The translations under genes and the position numbers were made by a program. Shown piece after piece: positions 44,558-54,351 of a DNA stretch of 62,000 nucleotides. The DNA comes from Symbiodinium natans (Eukaryota; Sar; Dinophyceae; Suessiales; Symbiodiniaceae): positions 602,501-664,500 of the forward strand of contig CAJNDS010002668.1 of assembly GCA_905221605.1 (NCBI GenBank). The letters run 5' to 3'. Position 1 is the first letter of the stretch, and each line of letters starts with the position of its first letter. Below the pieces are notes generated by a model. That model made no database searches. It was not told the DNA's origin and worked only from the letters and a program-made list of their open reading frames with translations.

Positions 44558-44664
44558 GCGTGGCAAACGCAGTGACCAATCCAGCGGTCACCTTGTCGTG
44601 CTTGCTCGAGTGCCTTGTGGATTTACTCCACGTGCTCAAGCCCAACATCGCCTCTTGGCTGTAA
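44558..44664 (+). CDS. Putative terminal exon with stop codon
   Basis: Acceptor AACCCTGCAG at the end of a CCCTAAA array. Frame 'VANAVTNPAVTLSCLLECLV' then 'DLLHVLKPNIASWL' and TAA. 34 residues, helical and hydrophobic. It is the last coding-like sequence before the LINE. Confidence 0.5.
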
Positions 44665-44679
44665 AGATTAGGGTTAGGA

Positions 44680-45451
44680 TTTAGGGTTTAGGGTTTAGGG
44701 TTTGGGGTTTGGGGTTTAGGGTTTCAGGGGCTTAGGGTGTAATGGTTCAGGGTTCAGGGTTTAGTAAAAGGGTTGAGGCTTTGCTGAGCTTCTGCGTCGC
44801 ACCAGGCAAGGACTTCAGTTCCCTGGTTCCAAATAAGGGTTTCAGGGGGGTGGGTTTAGCATTTAGGGGTTTAAACCATACGGGTTGGGGGAAGCTGTCG
44901 AGTCGAAAGCCCTGGATTGCAAGGCTCCGTGTGATAGATAGTGGGAGCCCAAAAGACGCCCGAAGATAGCGACCTGCCCGCTTTATTCAAGAGACCTGCA
45001 TGGGCCATTGAATATAAGCCCTTAACAAGCCCCTTTTTTGGGGTTGGTTTAGGGGGTATTAGTAGGCATTAATCGCGCATGTTGAGAGAGAGAGAGGGGC
45101 AGCGTGCGACCCCCCGAACTCCTAAATCCTTTCGGAGCGAGATCAGCGGCAGCCCGGCGGCGCGTCTGGCGCGTATGTTTTTTTTCGTTGTCGCATAGCC
45201 CTCTAGAGATACATGATTATCACCATACTCTACATACGGCGATACTCCCGCCGCGAAACAGCCCTTAGGCTCAACGGAGCTCAATACCCTTTCAACGATA
45301 ATTGCGACTACAAACTTGGAATCCTTAGAGCCTTAGCCTCAAGAAAGAGGCGGCCAGTTCCCCTTCAATTGCGGACTACAGCTTAGTAAACACAACAAGG
45401 ATCCGATATCCCCCCCCAGAAGCAGTCCTGTAGCTATGCTACATAAGTCCT
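44680..45451 (+). other. Stretch without recognised gene before the LINE
   Basis: Contains the tail of a TTTAGGG array, a (GA)n tract at 45085-45100 and otherwise unique sequence. A weak open frame at 44742-44969 is half telomere-like and not supported. Confidence 0.5.
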
Positions 45452-45471
45452 AAAGGATTTAGGGTTTAGGG
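45452..45471 (+). repeat. Left target-site duplication of the LINE
   Basis: AAAGGA plus two TTTAGGG units, identical to 58918-58937. The preceding bases (ACATAAGTCCT) are not telomeric, so the insertion entered near the edge of a TTTAGGG array. The AAAGGA part makes the match more specific than a chance pairing of two telomere repeats. Confidence 0.75.
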
Positions 45472-45871
45472 GCATGCAGTCCTCTCTCTGAGTATGCGGC
45501 AAATGCAGCGATGCAACAAATTCCCTTGCACCTCCTCGACGTAGAGTCAGGAGAATTCCAGTTGCAAGCACTTGCACGTTAATTACCTCTTTAAGCATGT
45601 CCAGTGGTATACCCACAGCTGATCCCCGAAAGGAATCAGGCGGCGAGCAACAAAAGAAAATAAAAGGTTTGCCAGCCAGGGTGCCCTCTTTAACACACCA
45701 ACTATCCTGTGCCAAATCAGACAAACCCCCGACTTCTTGCAGTCCCACGTAGGTGACCTCCTCCAGGTCCAATAGGTCCCAAGCAGCTTGGACGGCATCC
45801 AGGGATTTGCCCTGGACATTCCAAGTGAGGGCTGTAGCCTTAGTTGGCGGAGGAGATACACTCCTTGGTTG
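45472..45871 (-). pseudogene. Inverted 5' fragment of LINE ORF2
   Basis: Continues the ORF1 frame after its TGA stop: 17 codons, then 'TWNVQGKS' (first endonuclease motif) and 'LQEVGG' (catalytic Glu), ending at the twin-priming breakpoint at 45472. It matches 47636-47986 in 350 of 351 bases. It is the only place in the window that shows the native ORF1-ORF2 junction, because the sense ORF2 copy lacks sequence upstream of 'NVQG'. As a gene fragment it cannot give a working enzyme. Confidence 0.85.
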
Positions 45872-47410
45872 TCACTCACGGGTGGTGCTACGCTCCAACC
45901 AGAGCTGCGGCAACTGATCCGGGGAGTACCCCGTCGCTTCGGCAAACTTGACTGCCGACACAGCCCAGCCAGTGTGCGCACCACGTGCATCCGTGAGCTG
46001 TACATCAGACGGGTGTCCCAACCCCCCCACCGGAGAGAGAGGGGAGAGCAAGAGCTGGGACCTGCCTACGTATACATTGCCTCGCCAGTCAAATTCAGAA
46101 GACTGGTGGGGCGCAGCCGGATTGTAAGGGCGGAGCCTGTCACAAAACTCCTTAGTCTGAAGAATGGCCCGAATTTTATGCCGTTCTTCCGGAGATCTGT
46201 GTCTGGCAACCCACAAAACCGAGCCTTCGCTTCCCGGCACATTACTTTTCCACTTATCCCTTCGCAGAAGCTTGAGGGTATCCATTTGAAAGGAGCGCTG
46301 GGCCTGCAAAGTATCAATTCCGGGGGGGAACTTGAGGGTGATCCGAAGGAAGTTAGTACGAGCAAAGGGGGTCCACATGGACTCCACAGCATCCCTGATC
46401 TTGCACACCTGAAACAGCGACCGCGCTTCCTTCTCAGCTAGGTGTTTAGGGGCCGATTTCCACCCCCCCACTACAATCTGAAGGTCCATTTCCGTGTCCT
46501 TCGAGGAGCCCGATCCCCTTGGCGTCAGACCGCCCCGAGGGGTGCCTGCAGTCCTGACCTGTTCTTGCAGGCGCCTGACCTGCTGTTCCAACTCCTTGAG
46601 TTCCATGACCTGGGATTCGAGGTCCCTGAGCTGGGATTGAGTGACTGCGTCCGCAACTTGCGTCTCCAGGTCCTGTATCTTCTCCATGGCACGCTCATGC
46701 AAGACATTATGGTGCTGAAGCGTGCCCTGCATGACATCGAGCCGCTGGGAATGTTGTTGGAGCTCCTGGCCCAATTGGACCATATCCCCACTCAGCTTCC
46801 CCACAGAGTGCTGAAGAGTGTCTTGCTTAGAAAGCATGCCGTGCATCCCCTGTTGAAGAGTCTGCACCCAAGGGGGGGGAACGTCCTCAGAAGCGCCAAA
46901 GAGGGAGGGCCTAGGAGGAGAGCTGGTAGGAGGGTATACAGACAAGGGTGCCCCTGTGCGATGCAGGTGCTCCGGCCTAGGTGTCGGCAAGAGCTGGTCA
47001 CTATCCTGGCGCGTCAGATCATGATGTGGGATATCTCCGCCCCTCCCGCCTCCCCCCCCAAAGTCCGGCAGACCACCGCCTACCCTGGGCCGTTTCGCCT
47101 CTGGTGGCTGGTCCTTTTTGGCCAGCGTGTTTACGGGCAGATCCCCCCCCATAGCCGCACGCAGGGCGGCTTGTTCCGGCGACAGGACCTCAACACAGTC
47201 ATCTTCTTCCTCATTTCCCAGATCCGGGAGCGTTCGAGGCGTCAGAGATACCCCCCTCCAGGGCACAGTTGTTCCCTCCATACTGTCCGCCTCCCCTCCC
47301 CTACCGGGCACCGCCCCATCCCCCCCCCCACCAATGCCATCCTCCCCCACTGCCAGGTTGGTGTGGACTCCGGCCTGACGGAGTTCCTCCCCTCCCCAGG
47401 CCTCAGCCAT
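45872..47410 (-). CDS. LINE ORF1: coiled-coil RNA-binding-type protein
   Basis: 512 codons. Residues 1-185 are low-complexity, rich in Gly, Pro and acidic residues, with a basic stretch near 'AKRPRVGG'. Residues about 185-295 form a long coiled coil (repeated Leu/Gln/Glu heptads, e.g. 'LRDLESQVMELKELEQQVRR'). The segment after it, starting near 'MDLQIVVGGW' and running through 'NFLRITLKFP', has the alternating pattern of an RRM-like fold. Coiled coil followed by an RRM-like domain is the plan of LINE ORF1 proteins, which coat element RNA as trimers. It lies directly ahead of ORF2, in the same frame, separated by one TGA. The ATG follows the leader and spliced-leader relics, which supports this start. 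The assignment rests on layout and position; no sequence match was run. Confidence 0.75.
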   Translation of the reverse strand: MAEAWGGEELRQAGVHTNLAVGEDGIGGGGDGAVPGRGGEADSMEGTTVPWRGVSLTPRTLPDLGNEEEDDCVEVLSPEQAALRAAMGGDLPVNTLAKKDQPPEAKRPRVGGGLPDFGGGGGRGGDIPHHDLTRQDSDQLLPTPRPEHLHRTGAPLSVYPPTSSPPRPSLFGASEDVPPPWVQTLQQGMHGMLSKQDTLQHSVGKLSGDMVQLGQELQQHSQRLDVMQGTLQHHNVLHERAMEKIQDLETQVADAVTQSQLRDLESQVMELKELEQQVRRLQEQVRTAGTPRGGLTPRGSGSSKDTEMDLQIVVGGWKSAPKHLAEKEARSLFQVCKIRDAVESMWTPFARTNFLRITLKFPPGIDTLQAQRSFQMDTLKLLRRDKWKSNVPGSEGSVLWVARHRSPEERHKIRAILQTKEFCDRLRPYNPAAPHQSSEFDWRGNVYVGRSQLLLSPLSPVGGLGHPSDVQLTDARGAHTGWAVSAVKFAEATGYSPDQLPQLWLERSTTRE

Positions 47411-47589
47411 GACCCCCTAGAGGAGCAGGAAGTCGAGAGCAGCAGCACGACGGGAACCGAAAGCAATGTGACAGGGAGGAGTCCAGACAAGAAGAGGGTA
47501 TAGGGGAGGTTTTACGGCCAAGGGGTAACTACAAGTTGGGTTATACAGCATCCTCAGAAAGGTTTAGGGTTTAGGGTATCTCCATTGAA
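47411..47589 (-). promoter_or_regulatory. 5' untranslated leader of the LINE, ahead of ORF1
   Basis: About 180 nt between the relict spliced leaders and the ORF1 ATG (47410). It includes two CCCTAAA units (sense of the element) at 47563-47576, so the element carries a scrap of telomere-type sequence in its own leader. I see no promoter motif. Confidence 0.55.
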
Positions 47590-47635
47590 CTTGAGCCAAA
47601 ATGGCTTGAGCCAAAATGGCTTGAGCCAAAATGGC
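47590..47635 (-). repeat. Three tandem relict dinoflagellate spliced leaders
   Basis: On the minus strand the core CCATTTTGGCTCAAG occurs three times without spacers. It equals the last 15 nt of the 22-nt dinoflagellate spliced leader. The copy nearest the junction keeps one more base (GCC...), so it lacks only the first few leader bases. The leader's own internal AG (CCGTAG) can act as an acceptor in the next round of trans-splicing, which leaves 15-nt relics; this is known from recycled dinoflagellate cDNAs. The position is exactly the 5' end of the inverted LINE segment, upstream of ORF1, so the copied molecule was a trans-spliced mRNA. Confidence 0.9.
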
Positions 47636-50600
47636 GGAATGTCCAGGGCAAATCCCTGGATGCCGTCCAAGCTGCTTGGGACCTATTGGACCTGGAGGAG
47701 GTCACCTACGTGGGACTGCAAGAAGTCGGGGGTTTGTCTGATTTGGCACAGGATAGTTGGTGTGTTAAAGAGGGCACCCTGGCTGGCAAACCTTTTATTT
47801 TCTTTTGTTGCTCGCCGCCTGATTCCTTTCGGGGATCAGCTGTGGGTATACCACTGGACATGCTTAAAGAGGTAATTAATGTGCAAGTGCTTGCAACTGG
47901 AATTCTCCTGACTCTACGTCGAGGAGGTGCAAGGGAATTTGTTGCATCGCTGCATTTGCCGCATACTCAGAGAGAGGACTGCATGCATGTATGGCACCAC
48001 CAACTTGTGACCCTAAGGGAGTTTTTGCAGGGGTTCAGACACCAGGACTCGGCCTTCTTGGCGATGGACCTTAATTACGAATTAATGCATGTGCAACCCG
48101 AAACCCAAGATGCACGGGGAGCCCAGATTCAACAGTTCATTCGTGAGTTCGGTCTTACTCATACGACTCCACACGCCCATACATGGTCGAATTCCAGGGG
48201 GGCTCATAGTCGCATTGACTACATTCTTTACGCCACCCCGTATCAGGAGACGTGTGCCCAAGGGGTGGCGACGCATTCGGATTCGCTGCTAAAGGCGGAC
48301 CATCGGGCATGCTGGGCCACCGTTGCATCGCTTCGCCCTGCCTGTCGCCCACGCAGAAGAGTGCTCCCAACCAAGTGTGGAGCGTGGGACGTGGATGTTA
48401 CAAAGGCTCTACATGCGTGTGAGCGTCTCTCCCAACAGTTGCCGGACAAGGATTCCCGCCTGACCCCACAACAGCTGACGGACTTGGCGACTGCGTGTTC
48501 CCAAAGGCCCACCCCATGCCGGTACAGGGACTCGCAGGTGATCAAGGACATGATAGCTCAGCGTCGTAAGGCTGATCCTCAGACTGCGAAAGAACTCGCT
48601 GTGGAGGTGGTGAGGGCCCGTGCTGTTGCAAAACGAGAGTGGAAGACGCAACTCCTTGAGAGGGCTGCAGCAGGAGACTACAAGGCGATTACCTATTTCC
48701 GGAAACGTCAATCGGTCAAGGTTGCTCATGGTTTGTTTGCATTTAGGATGGGGGGTAGGGATAGGGCGGTGTCGGCACTAAAATGCTTCTACTATCGCAA
48801 GTTCACGGACCCCAACCCCCATGACCCCATGCTTCCTGAGGCAATTCTTCGAGCGACTAAGGTACAGTGCCCTGAACCAAGGCCTAGACCTATAGATGAC
48901 GAGGAATTGGACACTATGCTGGCGACCTTCAAATCAGGCAAGAGTGCTGGTACGGACGGGGTAACCTATGAACTCCTCAAAATCCTTGCCCAGACAGGTG
49001 CACGTAGACTATTGATAAGAACATTCAACGCGTTGCTCAGTCGAGACCAACCTCTCCCAGATGCCTGGTTTGTGGCTCGTGTTGTGCTCCTGCCCAAAAT
49101 AAGGGAACCGAGTCAACCGAAGCACCTCAGACCCATTGTCCTGTCCCCGGTGGATTACAAACTGTTTACAAAAATACTCTTGTTCCGGCTCAGGCGGGTG
49201 CTCCCCCCGGTGGGGCAAGGGGGCCAGATTCTTGGTGTTCGGGGGGGTCAGGTCATGGACGGGGTCACGGCAGCAAAGCATGCTGTCCATCTTGCGAATC
49301 AGTGGTCACAACCTCTAGTTGTAGCCAAGCTAGACGTCTCACAGGCCTTTGATACCATCTCACACCTGGCACTCGCCCGATACCTCCAAGAAGCGGCACC
49401 TTGTGTAGAAGCTGAACTCCTGCTTAAACTCATTGTCCATGCTAGGGTAGAACTGAACTTTGCTGAGGTGACATGGCAGCAGCCGCTTAGTCAGGGAATT
49501 CTCCAAGGATCCCCGTACGGGGCGGAGATATTTGCGCGTGTGCTTGATCATTACCTGAAGCCACTGGTCCAGCAATGGACCCGCAGTGAGCACACGTGGT
49601 TGTGTGACTCCATGGGGGTCACCCCACTGCACAACATCGCATACGCTGATGATGTACTTCTCTTCGCTACCTCGGTGGAGCAACTCAATCGTATGCTCCA
49701 AGGTCTCTCAAGTACTCTGCAAGCCATAGGCCTTCATCTCTCCGTAGATAAATCTCAGTACATCCGCTCTTCTCTTGTCGAGGATAAGCCAGTCGTGTTG
49801 GGCCAAGGAGAACCACTGACCGAGGTTGCCTCATTCCTCTTCCTGGGCGTTCTGCTAGGATTTGGGGTCACATGTCAGGCTACCATCTCGGTCAGGCTGG
49901 CAGCGGCCACTAATGCTTTCTTTGGGTACCTGACTTTCCTTACTGCGTGTTCGGCTCCCCTGGTCAAAAGACTTCATCTCCTGTCTGCTTTTGTGACCAG
50001 CAGATGGAGATGGATGGCGGCAGCTGTACGCCCGACTACTGCAGTTTTGAATATGCTGAGGATCACCCAAACTAATTTCCTTGTTTGGATGTGTCGCTTT
50101 CCCAAGGACTCCCTCCAATCCGCCGTCGATGGATGGTTGTGTGTTCGCAGGGCCGCACGTATGGCAGCACAAACCTGTGGGCACCCCCCCTGGACGTACA
50201 TCCACGCTAAGGCATTCATGGACTACTGGGGGCACGCGGCAAGACTGCCTCATCCAGAGGTACGACACGTCACTAAGGTACTCAAGGTCAGGGGTACCTC
50301 CTGGCAGATAGTCAATATGAATCGGGTTCGGCGTGCCAGAGGCTACTGGCCGGACTGTAGCCGCCTGATTCAGCTGTCGTGGACGCAGTATCGAGGGAGG
50401 TGGCACCCACTGGCGTGGGAAGAAGCGGCCAGGGACAGAGCCCTGTGGCGCAAGTTCACTGCATGGTACCTTGAAACCAAATCGATCCCCCCAACCTTCT
50501 ATCCCACCCTTGAGGAAGTTGACCTAAGAGGCAGGGCGCTCAGTAAAATGGGGACGGAGTACTACCTTCTCCCTATGAGACACCCGCCCGTCGACACTCC

Positions 50601-51162
50601 CTACACTACGGCATACTTTGAGTACCCGCCGCTCAGTCCTGAGGACACGGAACAGTCAATCAGGGTTTCCACAGATGGCAGCTGCATGCGTGGATTAGGA
50701 GGAGCGGCTGCAGTTCTTCTTCCTCCCTATGGGGATGTAGAGAACGATGTGGTCATACTTCAGCAGGCGGTCCCAGGTCGCTCTACCAACATACGTGCAG
50801 AGATTGTGGCTGCCTGCAAGGGTTTGGAAGCCATTAAACGTATCAAAAAACATGTCAAGGTAGGCACTTTTCTCTTCATGACGGACTCTCAACATGTACT
50901 GCAGCTCCTGCAAGGGGCCTGTCGCTCGGTTGCCCATGCACCGGACGTGTCCTGTCTGATGCTACTGTGGCAGGAGGTCGCGGGCTACACGACCTTCAGA
51001 CACGTAAAATCGCACAATGGCGATCCCCTCAATGAATTGGCAGACCAGTGTGCTAAGGAAGCGGTGCATTTTGATCACGCGGGTCTTGTCATCAGGCGCA
51101 GAGACTACTCGAGGTCATACTTTGAGATGGCTCCAGGCACTAGCCCTCTGTGGCTTTGGTGA
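47636..51162 (+). CDS. LINE ORF2: endonuclease - reverse transcriptase - RNase H
   Basis: Intact frame of about 1,175 codons. Numbering from the TTG at 47686: apurinic-type endonuclease with 'LQEVG' (~11), 'AMDLN' (~126), 'SRIDYIL' (~174) and 'KADHRACW' (~205). Reverse transcriptase with 'KSAGTDGVTYE', 'LDVSQAFD' (~549), 'QGSPYGAEIF' and the catalytic 'YADDVLLFA' (~653). RNase HI with Asp in 'STDGS' (~997), Glu in 'RAEIV' (~1039), Asp in 'MTDSQ' (~1067) and a final Asp in 'NELAD' (~1120). All key residues are present, so the protein could be active. The enzyme nicks the target, copies element RNA from the nick and removes the RNA strand. The first 'NVQG' codons sit at the junction; in this copy the frame runs upstream into the antisense spliced-leader relics and offers no ATG before the endonuclease motifs. 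Confidence 0.95.
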
Positions 51163-51548
51163 CTTGGGTTAGGGAGCGCTGTGTGCGTGTAGGTCTTTCA
51201 TGCCCATGTAACCCAAACCCCCCCCCAAAAAAAAAAAAAAAACAGACCCCACAACAGCAACAGCGACGAGGCCACAGAGTGCAGTGCACATGAGCATATG
51301 TCGACAACCACTGGATGTCTCCCCCCCCCCCCCCAATTCTTGTGACATGTATCTAGGACATGCGCGGACCCATTCTCGGGAGCACACGGAGTGCGTCCTG
51401 CTGTGAGAATTGCTAAGGGGAGGGGGGGGGGGCGGGGCGGTCACATAAATGGCTTGACACAGGCACTATGTGATGATGCGGCTCGCAGCGTCCTGATCAG
51501 TAACGACACTTGAATTTTGTAATTTCCCGTTGTTGTTGACGCGGCACA
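51163..51548 (+). other. ORF2-ORF3 spacer with C-run/A-run tract
   Basis: 386 nt with no coding sequence I can support. It contains a C-run followed by a long A-run (51220-51242) and another C-run at 51320-51334. The C/A tract could be an older element end, but the sequence continues without TTTAGGG to 58917, which argues for one unit. Confidence 0.5.
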
Positions 51549-53141
51549 ATGGAGCAGATGCCTGAGCAGCACGCCACCCCATGGGCGCGACTCCTTGGCA
51601 TTGCTGGAGTGGAATGGACACCAGTCCTGGCCGCTCTCCTCGGTGTCTTCATCACGATCATGTCCCCCTTCCTGTACCAGATCATCGGGGCCATCCTCCG
51701 CAGATCTCGCGCGGCACTTCGACGATCGTGGGAGTTGGTAGGCGTCCGCCGCTGGTGCAGGTCGTGTCCCAGGAGGGAAGGTCAGCCGCAGACAGGTCCC
51801 GCTGATGCTGAGCTGGCCCACATTCGGACTTCCCTTGATGCATGGAAGATTGGTCTTGAACAAATGCTGCTCCCCTTGGGGAATAAGACACAGGCCATCT
51901 ATGACCTCTTGACCAATCTCCTCTCCACGTTTCAGTCACTCGACTTCAAAGCCACCATGGGAGCCATGCGGTCTCATGTTGAGACAGCGACGGGCGCAGT
52001 GTCCGGGGAGGTCAAAGACCTTGTCAAGGAATTCTCCAAAATGGCGGTGCCCCTCCCTAAGGACCTGACGACCAAATTCGCTGAGGTGACTGCACAGCTC
52101 GAGGATGTCCGGGGGAAGCTGACGGCGCTGATCAAAACGAGCTTTCAGGACCTAACCCAGATCTTGAAGGCTCATGACACGCCGGCTGCCACCACAGACC
52201 GGTCTGACACAAGTGCCGCTCCACTGGACTTGACAGCGCCTCTCCAGAAGCTGATGGACCAGATGGAGAATGTGGGGGCCAAACTCGCGACCCAAATGGA
52301 GGACGTCAAGACCAAGCTCGTAGCGGCGTGGAAGCTGGGGGTCCAGGAGCTGAAGCAGGTGATCACGGGGGCGCCGGCCCCCACCCAACCGACTCCGACC
52401 TCGACTGACCCTGCAACTCAGGCCCAACTCCAAGCAGTCCGGGATGACCTTTCCACGCTCGCACAGAACGTCAAGATCCTCCAGGACACCCTTATGCAGA
52501 CGCAGGCAGAGGTGAAGCTGACGCACCACAAGCTGTCGCAGGCGTGTGACAAGATCAGTGCTGATGCCGCAACGTCTCATGGTACCCTCAACTCGCAGAT
52601 CAAAGGGAACCATGCCTACATGAAGGGCATCAAGGAGGCGCTTGACTCGGTGGTGGTACGGACAGAAGCTCAAGAACCCAGAGGATGGCAGGTCAAGCAT
52701 GTGGAAGAACAGGGCAAATTGGTCATGCGTACGCAAGAGATCAAGGACATCCTCGCGGACCTCTTGGACAGAGTGGATGGCTTGGAGACCACCGCAGTCA
52801 ACACCACTGCCAAGCTCACCCGCCAAGACCAACAACTGACCATGGCGGATCAGAAATGGGACACGGTGTGTGAGATATTGCGGGAGATCTCGGAGAGGCT
52901 TGGGCCCAGGCCTCCGGCACGCCCACCGCAGCTGCCCTCAGGCAGCCAACAGGCGCCGGACACCATCAACCTGAGAGTGACGGACTACTACCAGCCGCCA
53001 CCGCCCCATGCCCCTTATGCTGGTATCCGCCCCATCCAGCTAGCGCCTCTTGTGACTCAGCCACCACCGACTCCTGCACCAAGTGCGGCTCAACGAGTGG
53101 AAGCCCTGCGCGCGGCCTTGGACTATGTGGCGCCGCCGTGA
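51549..53141 (+). CDS. LINE ORF3: predicted membrane-anchored coiled-coil protein, function unknown
   Basis: 530 codons from the ATG at 51549. Residues about 22-48 are one hydrophobic membrane segment ('VLAALLGVFITIMSPFLYQI'), followed by an Arg-rich stretch with a Cys pair ('RRWCRSCPRR', ~66-75). Residues ~85-440 are long amphipathic helices with repeated Lys/Leu/Glu patterns, consistent with extended coiled coil; the last ~85 residues are Pro-rich. I recognise no enzymatic motif. It lies between ORF2 and the oxygenase on the same strand, inside the region bounded by the target-site duplication. A tethering or particle-like role is possible but only a guess. Confidence 0.65.
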   Translation: MEQMPEQHATPWARLLGIAGVEWTPVLAALLGVFITIMSPFLYQIIGAILRRSRAALRRSWELVGVRRWCRSCPRREGQPQTGPADAELAHIRTSLDAWKIGLEQMLLPLGNKTQAIYDLLTNLLSTFQSLDFKATMGAMRSHVETATGAVSGEVKDLVKEFSKMAVPLPKDLTTKFAEVTAQLEDVRGKLTALIKTSFQDLTQILKAHDTPAATTDRSDTSAAPLDLTAPLQKLMDQMENVGAKLATQMEDVKTKLVAAWKLGVQELKQVITGAPAPTQPTPTSTDPATQAQLQAVRDDLSTLAQNVKILQDTLMQTQAEVKLTHHKLSQACDKISADAATSHGTLNSQIKGNHAYMKGIKEALDSVVVRTEAQEPRGWQVKHVEEQGKLVMRTQEIKDILADLLDRVDGLETTAVNTTAKLTRQDQQLTMADQKWDTVCEILREISERLGPRPPARPPQLPSGSQQAPDTINLRVTDYYQPPPPHAPYAGIRPIQLAPLVTQPPPTPAPSAAQRVEALRAALDYVAPP

Positions 53142-54351
53142 GCATCCTGAGAGCGGGGAATTGCCTTCGTACGAGCACCCGAGTGCCCCAATCGGTTTCT
53201 GTTTGCCCAGTTACACTTTTCAGGCCATCAGTAGGACGAAGGAGAGCCGTAAGATGCCTCCATTTTTCTGCCATGGCCCGAACCCCTCTAAAGGGTTGAC
53301 GCAAAGCGAAGCACGAGTTAGAATGATAATTTGTCCTTTTGCAAGTGCTGGTAATTAGGATCTTGCACGAGTCCTGAGGTGACTCAGGGAGCTGTGTGCG
53401 GTTCTTATGATCGTTTTGAGTTTGCTCCTTCTGCCCTGAGTTCACGCATGTGACCGCTGCATTGGATTTAATTCACTATGTCTGGGGTGGTGCATGAAGA
53501 CGCTTGAAGGGGGGCAAACTAACCTATGGGGGGTTGTTCTGTTGGTTCCCTTTGGTGGGGTCTATTCCTGAGCTTCCAACCTCCCTAATTGATGCGACCA
53601 TGATCCTTGCCCTCCTTAGAAGGCATACAAGTCACAATTCACCAATATGATGCATGCAAGTCATAATTCACTAATTTGGTGCATGCCGCTAATTTGGTGC
53701 AAGCAAAGGGCGGTAACTGCAAGCCAAGGCAGTCGAGGCTGGGTGGGCCTGGGTTCACACGTGCTCGCGAACTGTGTTCTAGTTGTCTTGTCCTGGGGAC
53801 ATCCCACGCATGTACCGCCGGGCTGGGAACTTAATTTGTCAATAGCAAATTTGCACTGAAATTCGTGACGTGTGAGCGACCTGCATGAGAGCGCACGAGC
53901 GAAGCTCTAGCTCTGCGGTTGATGTTTCAGTTGGGAATTCGTAATTCATCTTTTGACGCATGCCCCGGATGTTCATGATACTTCTCCCGTTGGCGCTAGG
54001 CTGGAGAGCCCACTGTGTGGTTTGTTCCTCTTTCCCATATGTAGAACAAGGGGCAAGTACCATACCGCGAAGTGGAATGGTGGAGGTGAAATTAAAGATA
54101 AACATGCTTCTCTCGTGCTAAGCGATGCGTCGACCTGAACAAAAAAATTGGCTGGCTCCCCAGCACCCCCTGAAAGGACACGGGTACCCATGACACACAC
54201 CTTCTCGTTGCCTGTTTTGTTGTCCCCTACAGCTTTCCCCGTCTATGCCCCCAGCTCAAACAAGGATTCCTTCCATATAGTGACTTGGTTTTGCCCCCCT
54301 CCCCTCCCCCACCCCCCCCTAAAAAAAAAAAAAACACACACACACACACAC
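53142..54351 (+). other. ORF3-ORF4 spacer, part 1
   Basis: About 1.2 kb without a convincing gene. Notable parts are short repeats of the type AATTCACTAATTTGGTGCA near 53630-53700 and a second C-run/A-run followed by (CA)n at 54290-54352, resembling the one after ORF2. Confidence 0.5.

Noticed and set aside
46442-47503. 353-codon plus-strand frame opposite ORF1
   Set aside because: Antisense of ORF1, which has the coiled-coil pattern and follows the spliced-leader relics; the plus-strand frame has no domain pattern.
47686-47688. TTG at 47686 as the ORF2 start codon
   Set aside because: The endonuclease motif 'WNVQG' lies upstream of it in the same frame, so translation must begin or continue from further upstream.
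52152-52835. 227-codon minus-strand frame opposite ORF3
   Set aside because: Shadow of ORF3 in GC-rich sequence; no motif and no promoter or splice context.
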